The notes beneath the pieces were generated by a model. That model was given only the letters and a program-made list of their open reading frames with translations. It was not told where the DNA came from and made no database searches. From Prescottella equi (GTDB lineage Bacteria > Actinomycetota > Actinomycetes > Mycobacteriales > Mycobacteriaceae), in NCBI RefSeq assembly GCF_002094305.1, contig NZ_LWTX01000002.1, forward strand, positions 682,001 through 746,000: a stretch of DNA of 64,000 bases, in the 5' to 3' direction. This document shows positions 25,836 through 35,307 of this stretch, one piece after another (positions within the stretch are counted from its first letter, which is position 1; each line of letters starts with the position of its first letter). A program made the position numbers and the translations under genes.

Positions 25836-26957
25836 ATGGACTTCACCCTCACCGAGGCCCAGCAGGACCTGGCCGGCCTCACGAACGGCATCGTCGCCGA
25901 CATCGTCACCAACGAGCGTCTGCGCGAACTCGATTCCGCGGAGAATCGTTTCGACCGCAAACTCTGGGACACGCTCGCGACCTCCGGCGTACTCAGCGCC
26001 GCCCTGCCCGAATCCGTCGGCGGCGACGGCTTCGGCATCCTCGAGCAGTGCAGCATCCTGATCGAGCTGGGGCGCGGCGTCGCCCCGGTCCCGTATCTGT
26101 CGTCGATCGTCATGGCAGCGGGAGCAATCGCGGAGTTCGGCTCGGACGCACAGCGTTCGGAGTGGGCAGCACCGGCCGGCGCAGGCGCGAAGATCCTTGC
26201 CGCCGCCCTGGCCGAAGAACTCAACGACAACCCCGCGGCACCGGCCACCCGGGCCGAGCGGACGGCCGACGGCTGGACCCTGCGCGGCACCAAGATCGTC
26301 GTCGACGGTGCACCGGTCGCGGACCTGTTCCTGGTCCCGGCCGCGACCGACCGCGGCACCGTGGTGTTCCTCGTCCGAGCCGACGACGCCGGAGTCACGG
26401 TGACCCGCCAGCAGACGACGGACTTCGGTTGCACCGGCATGGTCGAGCTGGCCGATGTCCGCGTGGACGGCGACCGTGTTCTCGGATCGGTCGAGCGCGG
26501 GACGGAGATCGTCGAGTGGATCGTCGGCCGTGGCTCCGTGGGCTCGAGCGCCTTCCAGTTCGGCGTACTCGACCAGGCCTTGAAGATGACCGCCGAGTAC
26601 GCCCGCGAGCGCATCCAGTTCGACCGGCCGATCGGAAGCTTCCAGGCCGTCGCCCAGCGCCTCGCCGACGGGTACATCGACGTCAAGGGTGTACGACTCA
26701 CGCTGTGGCAGGCCGCTTTCCGCCTCGCCGAGGGCCTGCCCATCGAGGGCGAGATCGAGACGGCCAAGTTCTGGGCCTCCGATGCAGGCCATCGCGTCGC
26801 TCACACGGTCGTGCACGTTCACGGCGGCGTCGGACTCGATGAGGACCACCCCGTGCACCGGTACTTCCTCGCCGCGAAGCGTCAGGAATTCCTGCTCGGC
26901 TCGGCATCCGACCAGCTGCGCAGACTGGGCGCCGAGCTTGCCGCCATGCCTGCGTAA
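25836..26957 (+). CDS. chsE5: Acyl-CoA dehydrogenase ChsE5 (FadE27-like)
   Basis: 373 residues. This is an acyl-CoA dehydrogenase-like subunit with a diverged core. The N-terminal helices and the C-terminal RERIQFDRPIGSFQAVAQRLAD and HVHGGVGLDEDHPVHRYF segments are present. The mid-domain FAD loop seen in chsE4 is replaced by shorter, altered sequence, as in the second subunit of ChsE heteromers. It is 15 bp behind chsE4 and certainly cotranscribed. Confidence 0.9.
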   Translation: MDFTLTEAQQDLAGLTNGIVADIVTNERLRELDSAENRFDRKLWDTLATSGVLSAALPESVGGDGFGILEQCSILIELGRGVAPVPYLSSIVMAAGAIAEFGSDAQRSEWAAPAGAGAKILAAALAEELNDNPAAPATRAERTADGWTLRGTKIVVDGAPVADLFLVPAATDRGTVVFLVRADDAGVTVTRQQTTDFGCTGMVELADVRVDGDRVLGSVERGTEIVEWIVGRGSVGSSAFQFGVLDQALKMTAEYARERIQFDRPIGSFQAVAQRLADGYIDVKGVRLTLWQAAFRLAEGLPIEGEIETAKFWASDAGHRVAHTVVHVHGGVGLDEDHPVHRYFLAAKRQEFLLGSASDQLRRLGAELAAMPA

Positions 26958-27032
26958 CCGACACGCGCGCAAGCAGTCCCACACAGTGAAATGGTCGAGC
27001 ATGACGGGCGTCACACAGGTCATGATGTGGGC

Positions 27033-28664
27033 ATGACAGTGACACCCACCGTCGCGGATCTGCTCGAGCAGCTTCGCGACGTCGACTCGCACGGAATCCG
27101 ATTCGAGGAGTCGTACATTCCGTGGACCGATCACGTCCACGGAATGTACGACCGTGCGGCGCTTCTCGACGAGCTGCTCGACGCCGATCGTCCGCGCCAC
27201 TTCGGCGTGCTGTTCGACAACATCCCCGAGTTCTCCTCCCTCCTGGGCGCGGCGGCATACTCCGGTACTGTCCTCGCCGGCCTCAACACCACCCGCCGCG
27301 GTGACGCCCTCGCCCGGGACATCGCACTGTCCGACTGCCAGGTCGTGTTCACCGAGAACACCCAGGCGCATCTGCTCGACGGGATCGATCTCGGCGGGGT
27401 GCGCGTGATCAACGTCGACTCGCCCGAGTGGCCCGACCTCCTGCGGCCGTTCGCCGGGTCTCCCGCGATCGCGCCGACTGCGGACCTCGACGACCTGCTG
27501 ATGCTGATCTTCACATCGGGCACCAGTGGTGATCCGAAGGCCGTGCGTTGCACTCACCGAAAGTTCACCGAGCCGGGCATCATGCTGGCGGAGCGATTCG
27601 GGCTCTCCACGGACGACGTCGTCTACATGGCGATGCCGATGTTCCATTCCAACGCGATGATCGCGGCATGGTCGGTGGCGCTGAGCGGCAGGAGCGCAAT
27701 CGCCCTGCGTCGCAAGTTCTCCGCATCCGGATTTCTGCCCGACGTCCGCCGCTACGGCGTCACGTACGCTAATTACGTCGGCAAGCCGCTGTCGTTCATC
27801 CTCGCCACGCCCGAGCGGTCCGACGACGCCGACAACACCCTTCGGGTCATGTACGGGAACGAGGGTTCGGCCCCGGTCGCCCGTGAGTTCGCCCGGCGCT
27901 TCGGTACCCGCGTCGTCGACGGCTTCGGCTCCACCGAGGGCGGCGTGTCCATCTCGGCGCACCCCGACGCTCCGGTCGGCGCGCTGGGCATGCTGCCGCC
28001 GACCGTCGAGATCCGCAATCCCGACACCGGAACTGTGTGTCCCCCTGCCGAGTTCGACGCAGACGGCCGTCTCATCAACGCCGAGGAGGCCACGGGCGAG
28101 ATGGTGAACGTGACGGGTCCGGGCGCGTTCGCGGGCTATTACAAGAATCCGGAAGCGGATGCCGAACGCCTGCGCGACGGCATGTACTGGAGCGGCGACC
28201 AGGCGTACCGCGATGCCGACGGATTCGTCTACTTCGCGGGCCGCAGCTCGGGCTGGCTGCGCGTCGACGGCGAGAATCTCGGCGCCGCACCGATCGAGCG
28301 GATCCTGCTCCGCTACCCCGGCTTCGCGCAGGTGTCGGTATACGGCGTGCCGGACCGCGAGGTCGGCGACCGGGTGATGGCAGCGGTCATCCCCGCCGGC
28401 GACGCGGAGGGCTTCGACCCGACGGCGTTCGCTCGTTTCCTGGACGAGCAGTCCGATCTCGGACCGAAGCAGCGGCCGACGCTGGTGCGGGTGTGCTCGG
28501 AGTTCCCGCGGACCGCGACGTTCAAGGTCGTGACGCGCACACTCAGCGCCGAACGCTGGCACTGCGCCGAGCCGGTGTGGTTGCGCGATCGAGGTCAGGA
28601 CGAGTTCGTGCGGCTCACGCCGGAACTCGCCCTCACGCTCGAACGTCAGACCGCCGACGCCTGA
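27033..28664 (+). CDS. fadD17: Acyl-CoA synthetase FadD17-like
   Basis: 543 residues from ATG 27033; upstream in-frame codons lack a ribosome site. It belongs to the ANL superfamily: P-loop LIFTSGTSGDPKAVRCTH, the A5 region YGNEGSAPV and FGSTEGGVS, and the hinge GRSSGWLRVDGENLGAAPIER. The usual C-terminal Lys region reads FPRTATFKVVTR. FadD17 activates steroid side-chain carboxylates (shorter-chain intermediates in M. tuberculosis). It is last in the chsE4-chsE5-fadD17 operon and is followed by a strong hairpin. Confidence 0.9.
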   Translation: MTVTPTVADLLEQLRDVDSHGIRFEESYIPWTDHVHGMYDRAALLDELLDADRPRHFGVLFDNIPEFSSLLGAAAYSGTVLAGLNTTRRGDALARDIALSDCQVVFTENTQAHLLDGIDLGGVRVINVDSPEWPDLLRPFAGSPAIAPTADLDDLLMLIFTSGTSGDPKAVRCTHRKFTEPGIMLAERFGLSTDDVVYMAMPMFHSNAMIAAWSVALSGRSAIALRRKFSASGFLPDVRRYGVTYANYVGKPLSFILATPERSDDADNTLRVMYGNEGSAPVAREFARRFGTRVVDGFGSTEGGVSISAHPDAPVGALGMLPPTVEIRNPDTGTVCPPAEFDADGRLINAEEATGEMVNVTGPGAFAGYYKNPEADAERLRDGMYWSGDQAYRDADGFVYFAGRSSGWLRVDGENLGAAPIERILLRYPGFAQVSVYGVPDREVGDRVMAAVIPAGDAEGFDPTAFARFLDEQSDLGPKQRPTLVRVCSEFPRTATFKVVTRTLSAERWHCAEPVWLRDRGQDEFVRLTPELALTLERQTADA

Positions 28665-28690
28665 TCGCACGATCTCCCGGCACGACGACC

Positions 28691-28719
28691 GCGCCCCCGG
28701 AACATGGTTCCGGGGGCGC
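28691..28719. terminator. Bidirectional hairpin terminator
   Basis: A perfect 13-bp stem (GCGCCCCCGGAAC) around ATG, between the convergent fadD17 and nitronate-monooxygenase-like genes. Confidence 0.85.
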
Positions 28720-28737
28720 TGTCGCGTCGGGCTCTGG

Positions 28738-29853
28738 TCAGCTCTTCAGTCCGTCGAGGCGTGAGACCGTCGCGTCGAACCCGGCGACGAGTTCGGCCAT
28801 GATCTCGGCGACCGGGCGGATCTCGTTCATCCGGCCCACGATCTGGCCGACCGGCATCGCGACCACCTCGGGATCGTCTCCCGCCGAGATGCGCTGGTGC
28901 GCTTCGCTGACGAGGATGTTCTGCAGCGGCATCGGCAGCGGGTCGGGTGCGTCGGGCTTGGCCCAGGCGTCGGTCCACTTGGTCTTGAGCAGTCGGGCCG
29001 GTTTGCCCGAGTAGATCCGGGAGCGAACGGTGTCGGCCGACGTCGCGCCGAGCAGGGCGCGCTGGATCGACGACGGTCCGTCGGCCGCACTGCCGAGTTT
29101 GTACTCGCTCGTCGTGAGCCAGTACGACCCCATCCACACCCCGGACGCGCCGAGGGCGAGGGCCGCCGCGACCTGGCGTCCGCTGCCGATGCCGCCGGCT
29201 GCGAGCACGCCCGCGGAATCACCGATCGCGTCGACGATCTCGGGAACCAGCACCATGGAAGCGATCTCACCGGTGTGCCCGCCGGCCTCGTAGCCCTGCG
29301 CGATCACGATGTCGACACCGTTCTCGACGTGGCTGCGCGCGTGATCCACCGCGCCGGCGAGCGCGGCCACCGGCACACCCTTCTCGTGCGCGAGATCGAT
29401 GACGTCCTTCGGGGGCGAGCCGAGGGCATTGGCGATCAACGCGATTCGATGGTTCAGCGCGACGTCGACGTGCGAACGTGCCACCGAGTGCAGCCAACCG
29501 AGGACGCCGGTAGCGTGCTCGACGTCGTCGGACAGCGGCGGGACACCCAGTTCGTCCAGCGTGCGGTCGACGAACGCGCGATGCTCGGCGGGAATGAGCT
29601 TGTCGAGATCGACGGCGGCGCCCTCGGTGGGCACCTTGGCAGGCATCACGATGTCGACGCCGTACGGCTTGCCGTCGGTGTTCTCGTCCATCCAGGTGAG
29701 GGTGGCCTCGAGTTCGTCCGGATCGTTGAACCGCACGCACCCGAGGACACCGAGCCCGCCGGCGCGGCTGATCGCCGCCGCGACGTGCTCGGACGGCGTG
29801 AAGCCGAAGATCGGGTACTGGATGCCGAACTTCTCAGCGAGATCGGTGTGCAT
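28738..29853 (-). CDS. Nitronate monooxygenase/2-nitropropane dioxygenase-like flavoprotein
   Basis: 371 residues from ATG 29851-29853. TIM-barrel FMN protein: N-terminal FGIQYPIFGFT, the FMN phosphate loop VLAAGGIGSGRQVAAALALGASGVWMGS, and IAQGYEAGGHTGEI with the family's active-site His. Relatives include IpdC of this same cluster, so a steroid role (enone reduction or dehydrogenation) is as likely as nitronate oxidation. The stop-start overlap with fadD19 (29853) makes it the second gene of a fadD19 operon. Confidence 0.82.
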   Translation of the reverse strand: MHTDLAEKFGIQYPIFGFTPSEHVAAAISRAGGLGVLGCVRFNDPDELEATLTWMDENTDGKPYGVDIVMPAKVPTEGAAVDLDKLIPAEHRAFVDRTLDELGVPPLSDDVEHATGVLGWLHSVARSHVDVALNHRIALIANALGSPPKDVIDLAHEKGVPVAALAGAVDHARSHVENGVDIVIAQGYEAGGHTGEIASMVLVPEIVDAIGDSAGVLAAGGIGSGRQVAAALALGASGVWMGSYWLTTSEYKLGSAADGPSSIQRALLGATSADTVRSRIYSGKPARLLKTKWTDAWAKPDAPDPLPMPLQNILVSEAHQRISAGDDPEVVAMPVGQIVGRMNEIRPVAEIMAELVAGFDATVSRLDGLKS

Positions 29854-31502
29854 CAGGCGTCCTTGCCGTTGGTGTAGTGGTCGTCGGCCTCGCGCGACTG
29901 GGTCTGCGCGGTGGCCCACTTGTAGTCCGGCTTGCCGGCGGGCGAGCGCTTGATCTCGTCGACGAGCCACAGGCTGCGCGGAACCTTGTACCCGGCGATC
30001 TCCTTGCGGGCCGCGTCGACGATGTCGGCCAGGCTGGGCCGGGTGCCCGGACGCGGCGCCACGACCGCGGCGACACGGTTGCCCCAGCGCTCGTCGGGCA
30101 CGCCGACGACGAGGACGTCGAAGACGTCGGGATGCGACTTGACCGCACCCTCGACCTCTTCGGGGTAGATCTTCTCGCCGCCGCTGTTGATCGAGACCGA
30201 GCCGCGGCCGAGCATCGTGACGGTGCCGTCCTCCTCGACCGTCGCATAGTCGCCGGGGATCGAGTAGCGAACTCCGTTGAGCGTCTTAAAGGTTGCCTTG
30301 GTCTTCTCCTCGTCCTTGTAGTAGCCGAGCGGGATGTGTCCGCTGCGGGCGAGAAGGCCCACCTGGCCGGAGCCCGGGGTGACGGGATTGCCCTCGTCGT
30401 CGATGACGACGGTGGCGGCGTCGATCTTCACGCGCGGACCGCCGGTGTGCTCGAAGCCCTTGGTGATCGTGGCCAGACCACCGAAGCCGGTCTCGGAGGA
30501 GCCGATCGAGTCGGTGAGCAGACGGTTGGGCAGCAGGTCGAGGAACTGTTCCTTGAGCGCCGGCGAGAAGAGGGCCGCGCTGCTCGCGATGACGTAGAGC
30601 GACGAAAGGTCGTACGGCTCACCGGTCTCCGGGTTGCCGGCGATCAGCGCGTCGATCATCGGACGCGCCATGGCGTCACCAGTGATGAAGATGAGATTGA
30701 CCTTGTGGCGGTCGATGACCTGCCACACGGCGTGACCGTCGAATTCGGGGTGCATGACGAGCGTGCCACCGCCGAAGAGACTGTGGAACACCGCGGACTG
30801 GGAGCCCCCGTGGATCATCGGCGGAATCGGGAAGCGAACCATCGCCGGATGCGCGGCGCCGAGCTTCGCCAGTTCCCATTCGTCCTCGACGTATTCACCG
30901 GTGACGAAGTTGACGCCGCCGCCGAGCACACGCCACCAGTCCTCGTGCCGCCACATGACGCCCTTGGGCATTCCCGTGGTGCCACCGGTGTAGAGGATGA
31001 AGATGTCGTCGGGGCTGCGCTCGCCGAAGTTGCGCTCGGGCGAGCCCTGCGACAGTGCCTGCTCGAACTCGACCCCGCCGTACGACGAGTAGTCCAGATC
31101 AGTGCCGTCCTCCACGACGATGGCCGTCTTCACGAGCGGGGTGTTCGGCAGGACGCCCGCGACCTTGTCGCTGTAGCGGCGCTCATGGATGAGCGCGACC
31201 ATGTCCGAGTTTTCGAAGATGTACTGTAACTCGTTCTCGACGTACCGGTAGTTGACGTTGACCATGATCGCGCGCGCCTTGAAGATGGCGACCATCGACA
31301 CGATCGCCTCGATCGTGTTCCGGCTGTAGATACCCACCTTGTCGCCGGGCCCGACACCGTGATCCCGCAGGTAGTTGGCCAGACGGTTGGCCTTCTCCTC
31401 CAGCTGCGCGAAGGTGAGCTCGCGATCGGCGTCCACGAGAGCGAGGCGATCGGGATTGAGATCGATCGAGTGTTCGACAAGGTCTGCGATATTAATGGCC
31501 AC
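29853..31502 (-). CDS. fadD19: Steroid C26 side-chain acyl-CoA synthetase FadD19
   Basis: 549 residues from GTG 31500-31502 (VAINIADLVEHSIDLNPDRLALV), matching the start of mycobacterial FadD19. ANL enzyme with LYTGGTTGMPKGVMWRHEDWW, SIGSSETGFGG, YSIPGDYATVEEDGTVTMLGRGSVSINSGGEKIYPEEVE, and the C-terminal catalytic Lys in KRSPAGKPDYKWA. FadD19 forms CoA thioesters of C26-carboxylated cholestenone and is needed for C24-branched sterols in Rhodococcus. It is divergent from echA19 over a KstR-like box. Confidence 0.93.
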   Translation of the reverse strand: MAINIADLVEHSIDLNPDRLALVDADRELTFAQLEEKANRLANYLRDHGVGPGDKVGIYSRNTIEAIVSMVAIFKARAIMVNVNYRYVENELQYIFENSDMVALIHERRYSDKVAGVLPNTPLVKTAIVVEDGTDLDYSSYGGVEFEQALSQGSPERNFGERSPDDIFILYTGGTTGMPKGVMWRHEDWWRVLGGGVNFVTGEYVEDEWELAKLGAAHPAMVRFPIPPMIHGGSQSAVFHSLFGGGTLVMHPEFDGHAVWQVIDRHKVNLIFITGDAMARPMIDALIAGNPETGEPYDLSSLYVIASSAALFSPALKEQFLDLLPNRLLTDSIGSSETGFGGLATITKGFEHTGGPRVKIDAATVVIDDEGNPVTPGSGQVGLLARSGHIPLGYYKDEEKTKATFKTLNGVRYSIPGDYATVEEDGTVTMLGRGSVSINSGGEKIYPEEVEGAVKSHPDVFDVLVVGVPDERWGNRVAAVVAPRPGTRPSLADIVDAARKEIAGYKVPRSLWLVDEIKRSPAGKPDYKWATAQTQSREADDHYTNGKDA

Positions 31503-31512
31503 GTCAACAAAG

Positions 31513-31526
31513 TAGAACGTGTTACT
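31513..31526. promoter_or_regulatory. KstR-like box between fadD19 and echA19
   Basis: TAGAACGTGTTACT has a perfect left half and GTT, then diverges. It lies 11 bp from the fadD19 start and 56 bp from the echA19 start. Confidence 0.6.
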
Positions 31527-31581
31527 GTCGCTGACAAGACCCAATTAGAGACTCAGCTCACACACATATCAGGAGTCACCA

Positions 31582-32403
31582 GTGTCCACCGAAACCGCGG
31601 TAAATACAGACGTTTCGGCGAAATCGCCCCACTGCCTGGTCGAGAAGCGCGGCCACGTCCTGATCGTGACGATGAACCGCCCCGAGGCGCGCAACGCCCT
31701 CTCGGGCGAGATGATGGAGATCATGGTCGAGGCCTGGGACCGGATCGACTCCGATCCCGACATCCGGGTCGCGATCCTCACCGGCGCCGGCGGCACGTTC
31801 TGCGCGGGAATGGATCTCAAGGAGATGAACCGGAACGCTCCGGGCGACAAGTTCACCGGCGGGATGGACGTGACCCGACTTCCGGCACTGTTGAAGGGCC
31901 GCCGGCTCACCAAGCCGCTCATCGCAGCCGTAGAAGGCCCCGCCATCGCGGGCGGCACCGAAATCCTGCAGGGCACCGACATCCGCGTCGCCGGCGAGAG
32001 CGCCCGATTCGGCGTCTCCGAGGCCCGCCTCGGACTGTTCCCCCTCGGCGGATCCGCGGTCCGCCTGGTCCGTCAGATCCCGTACACCCTCGCCGCGGAG
32101 ATCCTGCTCACCGGCCGCACCGTGCCGGCCCCCGAAGCCAAGGAGCTGGGCCTCGTCGGGCACATCGTCCCCGACGGCCAGGCTCTCGAGAAGGCGCTCG
32201 AGATCGCCGAGCAGATCGCCGCCAACGGCCCCATCGCGGTCCAGGCGATCCTGAAGACGATCCGCGTCACCGAGGGCATGCACGAGGAAGAGGCCTTCGC
32301 ACTCGAGGCCCAGATCGGCATGGCCGTCTTCAAGAGCGACGACGCCAAGGAGGGTCCGCGCTCGTTCGCCGAGAAGCGGGCCCCCAAGTTCACCGGTAAG
32401 TAG
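31582..32403 (+). CDS. echA19: Enoyl-CoA hydratase EchA19-like
   Basis: 273 residues from GTG 31582 with AGGAGT upstream. Crotonase fold: [16 protein letters not shown] (oxyanion hole) and [42 protein letters not shown], with both acidic residues of hydratases in place. In M. tuberculosis EchA19 hydrates steroid enoyl-CoA of the cholesterol side chain. It is monocistronic by appearance: a palindromic repeat follows its stop. Confidence 0.9.
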   Translation: MSTETAVNTDVSAKSPHCLVEKRGHVLIVTMNRPEARNALSGEMMEIMVEAWDRIDSDPDIRVAILTGAGGTFCAGMDLKEMNRNAPGDKFTGGMDVTRLPALLKGRRLTKPLIAAVEGPAIAGGTEILQGTDIRVAGESARFGVSEARLGLFPLGGSAVRLVRQIPYTLAAEILLTGRTVPAPEAKELGLVGHIVPDGQALEKALEIAEQIAANGPIAVQAILKTIRVTEGMHEEEAFALEAQIGMAVFKSDDAKEGPRSFAEKRAPKFTGK

Positions 32404-32418
32404 CACCACCACTTTCAG

Positions 32419-32465
32419 CTGAAGGGTCCCTTCATGCGCTGCGAGCGCACGAAGGGACCCTTCAG
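32419..32465. repeat. Palindromic interspersed repeat, copy 1 (possible terminator)
   Basis: Arms CTGAAGGGTCCCTTC and GAAGGGACCCTTCAG, with an inner stem TGCGCT-GCG-AGCGCA. Each GAAGGGTCCCTTC arm is itself palindromic. A related element is at 50350-50392. This one lies just past echA19 and may end its transcript. Confidence 0.75.
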
Positions 32466-32540
32466 CCGTTGCGGGGACGGGCGGACGAACCCGCGTATTG
32501 TCGACGGGCACTGACCGACGATCGACAGGTGGGACGGCCG

Positions 32541-33161
32541 ATGGGCACTGCCGCAGGTGAGAAGTCCCGGCCGGAATGGCGGCGGCTCGAACCCCTCGAA
32601 CTGTCGCCGATCCTGTCGGCTGCCCTCGATGCGTTCTACGAGAAGGGTTTCCACGGCGCCTCCGTCCGCGACATCGCGCGCCGCGTCGGTGTCACGGTGC
32701 CCGCGCTGTACTACCACTACGACAGCAAGGAAGGCCTGCTGGTCGCGCTCGTCGAACTGGGTACCGGCGACGTCCTCGCCCGCGCCCGGGCCGCCGACGA
32801 GGCGGGTGACGGCGACCCCGCCCGTCGCCTGGCGAACGTGGTGACCGCGATCGTCCTGCGGATGACCGACCGGGCCCGCCTGGCCGCGATCGAGGGCGAG
32901 GCCCGGTATCTGACCGGCGACAACTACGAGCGGTACCGCACCGTCCGCAAGGGCATCGAGACGATCGTCCTCGACGTCGTGCGCGACGGCGTCGAGTCCG
33001 GCGCGTTCGACGTCGACGACCCCGCCGAGACCACGCGCGCCGTCCTGGGCATGTGCCAGGCGATTCCCCGTTGGTACCACGCGGAAGGCGAGCTCGGCCC
33101 GGAGGCCGTCGCCGCCAAGTACGCCGCGATCGCAGCGAAGATGGTCGCGCCCGCGCGCTGA
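32541..33161 (+). CDS. TetR-family transcriptional regulator
   Basis: 206 residues from ATG 32541; GTG starts further upstream are possible. The N-terminal HTH (residues ~40-63, SVRDIARRVGVTVPALYYHYDSKEGLL) is typical TetR. The C-terminal ligand domain has RARLAAIEGEARYLTGDNYERYRTVRKGIE. It is not KstR2, which is at 59577-60200, and shows no obvious identity with KstR. It is followed 87 bp later by a thiolase-SDR pair, with a palindrome between them that could be its operator. Confidence 0.85.
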   Translation: MGTAAGEKSRPEWRRLEPLELSPILSAALDAFYEKGFHGASVRDIARRVGVTVPALYYHYDSKEGLLVALVELGTGDVLARARAADEAGDGDPARRLANVVTAIVLRMTDRARLAAIEGEARYLTGDNYERYRTVRKGIETIVLDVVRDGVESGAFDVDDPAETTRAVLGMCQAIPRWYHAEGELGPEAVAAKYAAIAAKMVAPAR

Positions 33162-33202
33162 CCGCGCCAACCGTTGACCTGGCACGTTCTCACGTGGTAC
33201 CC

Positions 33203-33220
33203 ACTTAGCGAGCGATAAGT
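33203..33220. promoter_or_regulatory. Imperfect palindrome, candidate operator of the adjacent TetR regulator
   Basis: ACTTAGCGAGCGATAAGT has outer arms ACTTA/TAAGT and inner CG matches (14 of 18 symmetric). It lies 29-46 bp upstream of the thiolase start, between the tetR stop and the thiolase gene. It resembles neither the KstR nor the KstR2 motif. Confidence 0.45.
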
Positions 33221-33248
33221 AAGCTGGATTCGAGGAAGGGATGGGCCC

Positions 33249-34442
33249 ATGGCCGAGGCAGTCATCGTCGACGCGGTTCGACTCGCGTCCGGAAAGGGCA
33301 AGCCCGGTGGCGCCTTGTCCGGAACCCACCCGGTGGAACTGCTCGCGCACGTACTGCGCGCGATCGTCGACCGCAACGGTCTCGATCCCGTCCGGGTCGA
33401 CGACGTCATCGGCGGCTGCGTACAGCAGGTCGGTGAACAGGCCCTCAACATCTCACGGACCGCCCTGCTGTCGGCGGGTTTCCCCGAGTCGGTGCCGGCC
33501 ACCACGATCGACCGGCAGTGCGGATCGAGCCAGCAGGCCGCGCACTTCGCCGCGCAGGGCGTGATCGCCGGCGCCTACGACATCGTGATCGCGTGCGGTG
33601 TCGAGTCGATGAGCCGGATCCCGATGGGCACCTCCCCGATCGGCCAGGACGCCTCCGGGCCGGGCATCGCCGCCCGCTACCCCGAAGGCCTGGTACACCA
33701 AGGCATCTCGGCAGAACTGATCTCCGCGAAGTGGAAGTTGGACCGCGAGAGCCTCGACGCGTACGCCGCGCAGTCCCACCAGCGCGCCGCGGCGGCCGCG
33801 GCGAGCGGCGCCTTCGACCGGGAGATCGTGCCGATCGCGGTCACCGACGCCGACGGACGCCGAACCGAACATCGCGTCGACGAGACGGTCCGCGGCTCCA
33901 CCACCGCCGACGGACTCGCCGGGCTGCGCCCGTCGTTCCGCACCGACGAGTTCGCCGCCCGATTCCCCGACGCGCCCTGGCAGATCACGCCCGGGAACTC
34001 CTCACCGCTCACCGACGGCGCGTCGGCGGTGCTCATCATGAGCGAGAAAGCCGCCGCAGAACTCGATCTCGCGCCGCGCGCCCGATTCCACTCGTTCGCG
34101 GTACTCGGCGACGATCCACTGATGATGCTCACGGCGCCGATCCCCGCGACACGCAAGGTCCTCGGCCGGGCAGGGCTCGGCATCGACGATCTCGACGCCT
34201 ACGAGGTGAACGAGGCCTTCGCGCCCGTCCCGCTGGCATGGGCACACGAACTGGGCGCCGATCCCGCCAAGCTCAACCCACTGGGCGGGGCCATCGCACT
34301 CGGCCACGCGCTCGGCTCGTCCGGGACACGGCTGCTCACCACGCTCGTCAATCACCTCGAAGCGACCGGCGGACGCTACGGTCTGCAGACCATGTGCGAG
34401 GGCGCGGGCATGGCCAACGCCACCATCATCGAACGACTTTGA
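33249..34442 (+). CDS. Thiolase (acetyl-CoA acyltransferase, FadA family)
   Basis: 397 residues from ATG 33249. Degradative thiolase with nucleophile Cys91 ([10 protein letters not shown]), NEAFAPV, the catalytic His in [16 protein letters not shown] and the C-terminal Cys in MCEGAGMAN. It is distinct from fadA5 and fadA6 of this window. It is followed 28 bp later by an HSD10-like dehydrogenase, so the pair could carry the last two steps of one beta-oxidation turn. Chain length is not predictable. Confidence 0.9.
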   Translation: MAEAVIVDAVRLASGKGKPGGALSGTHPVELLAHVLRAIVDRNGLDPVRVDDVIGGCVQQVGEQALNISRTALLSAGFPESVPATTIDRQCGSSQQAAHFAAQGVIAGAYDIVIACGVESMSRIPMGTSPIGQDASGPGIAARYPEGLVHQGISAELISAKWKLDRESLDAYAAQSHQRAAAAAASGAFDREIVPIAVTDADGRRTEHRVDETVRGSTTADGLAGLRPSFRTDEFAARFPDAPWQITPGNSSPLTDGASAVLIMSEKAAAELDLAPRARFHSFAVLGDDPLMMLTAPIPATRKVLGRAGLGIDDLDAYEVNEAFAPVPLAWAHELGADPAKLNPLGGAIALGHALGSSGTRLLTTLVNHLEATGGRYGLQTMCEGAGMANATIIERL

Positions 34443-34470
34443 AACAGAAGCAGATCCGAAAGGAACACGC

Positions 34471-35232
34471 ATGATCGTCAAGGACAGCGTTGCACTCGTG
34501 ACGGGCGGCGCCTCCGGCCTCGGCCTGGCCACCGTCAAGGCCCTGCACGACCAGGGGGCCAGCGTCGTCATCCTCGACCTGCCGTCGTCGAACGGCGAGG
34601 TCGTCGCGAAGGAACTCGGCGACCGCGTTCGCTTCGCGGCGGGCGACGTCACCGACGAGGCCTCGGTGGTCGCGGCGCTGGATCTCGCCGAATCCCTCGG
34701 CCCGCTGCGCGTCACGGTCAACTGCGCCGGCATCGGCAACGCCATCAAGACGGTCGGCAAGCAGGGCGCCTTCCCGCTCGCGGAGTTCCAGCGCGTCGTC
34801 AACATCAACCTGGTAGGCACGTTCAACGTGCTCCGCCTGGCGGCCGAGCGCATCGCGAAGACCGACCCGATCGAGGGCGAGCGCGGCGTCATCATCAACA
34901 CCGCGTCCGTCGCGGCGTTCGACGGGCAGATCGGCCAGGCGGCGTACTCCGCGTCCAAGGGCGGCGTCGTGGGCATGACGCTGCCGATCGCCCGCGACCT
35001 CGCGTCGATGCTGATCCGCGTCGTCACCATCGCGCCGGGCCTGTTCAAGACCCCGCTGCTCGCCGGACTCCCGGAACCCGCGCAGGAGTCCCTCGGCAAG
35101 CAGGTTCCGCACCCGTCGCGCCTGGGTGATCCCGCCGAGTACGGCTCGCTCGCCGCGCACATCGTCTCCAACCCCATGCTCAACGGCGAGGTGATCCGCC
35201 TCGACGGCGCGATCCGTATGGCGCCGCGCTGA
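34471..35232 (+). CDS. HSD17B10-like 3-hydroxyacyl-CoA dehydrogenase (SDR)
   Basis: 253 residues. SDR with [17 protein letters not shown], Ser in [14 protein letters not shown] and YSASKGG. The [21 protein letters not shown] block and the [13 protein letters not shown] stretch are typical of type II 3-hydroxyacyl-CoA dehydrogenases (HSD10 family), which accept short branched acyl-CoA and steroids. It is coupled to the upstream thiolase. A strong terminator follows. Confidence 0.88.
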   Translation: MIVKDSVALVTGGASGLGLATVKALHDQGASVVILDLPSSNGEVVAKELGDRVRFAAGDVTDEASVVAALDLAESLGPLRVTVNCAGIGNAIKTVGKQGAFPLAEFQRVVNINLVGTFNVLRLAAERIAKTDPIEGERGVIINTASVAAFDGQIGQAAYSASKGGVVGMTLPIARDLASMLIRVVTIAPGLFKTPLLAGLPEPAQESLGKQVPHPSRLGDPAEYGSLAAHIVSNPMLNGEVIRLDGAIRMAPR

Positions 35233-35253
35233 TCTCGGAGCACAACAGCGAAC

Positions 35254-35295
35254 GGCGCGGCCCGTGACGGTGATACGTCACGGGCCGCGCCTTTT
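35254..35295. terminator. Intrinsic terminator after the thiolase-SDR operon
   Basis: A perfect 16-bp stem (GGCGCGGCCCGTGACG) with loop GTGATA, followed by TTTT on the plus strand. It is between convergent genes. Confidence 0.9.
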
Positions 35296-35307
35296 CACAT
35301 GGCCGGA

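Noticed and set aside
24456-28670. 1404-residue minus-strand open frame
   Set aside because: It is the antisense shadow of chsE4, chsE5 and fadD17, all of which have clear domains on the plus strand.
33203-33220. Possible KstR or KstR2 box upstream of the thiolase
   Set aside because: The palindrome ACTTA...TAAGT fits neither TAGAAC-N2-GTTCTA nor AnCAAGnnCTTGnT; it is kept only as a candidate for the local TetR protein.
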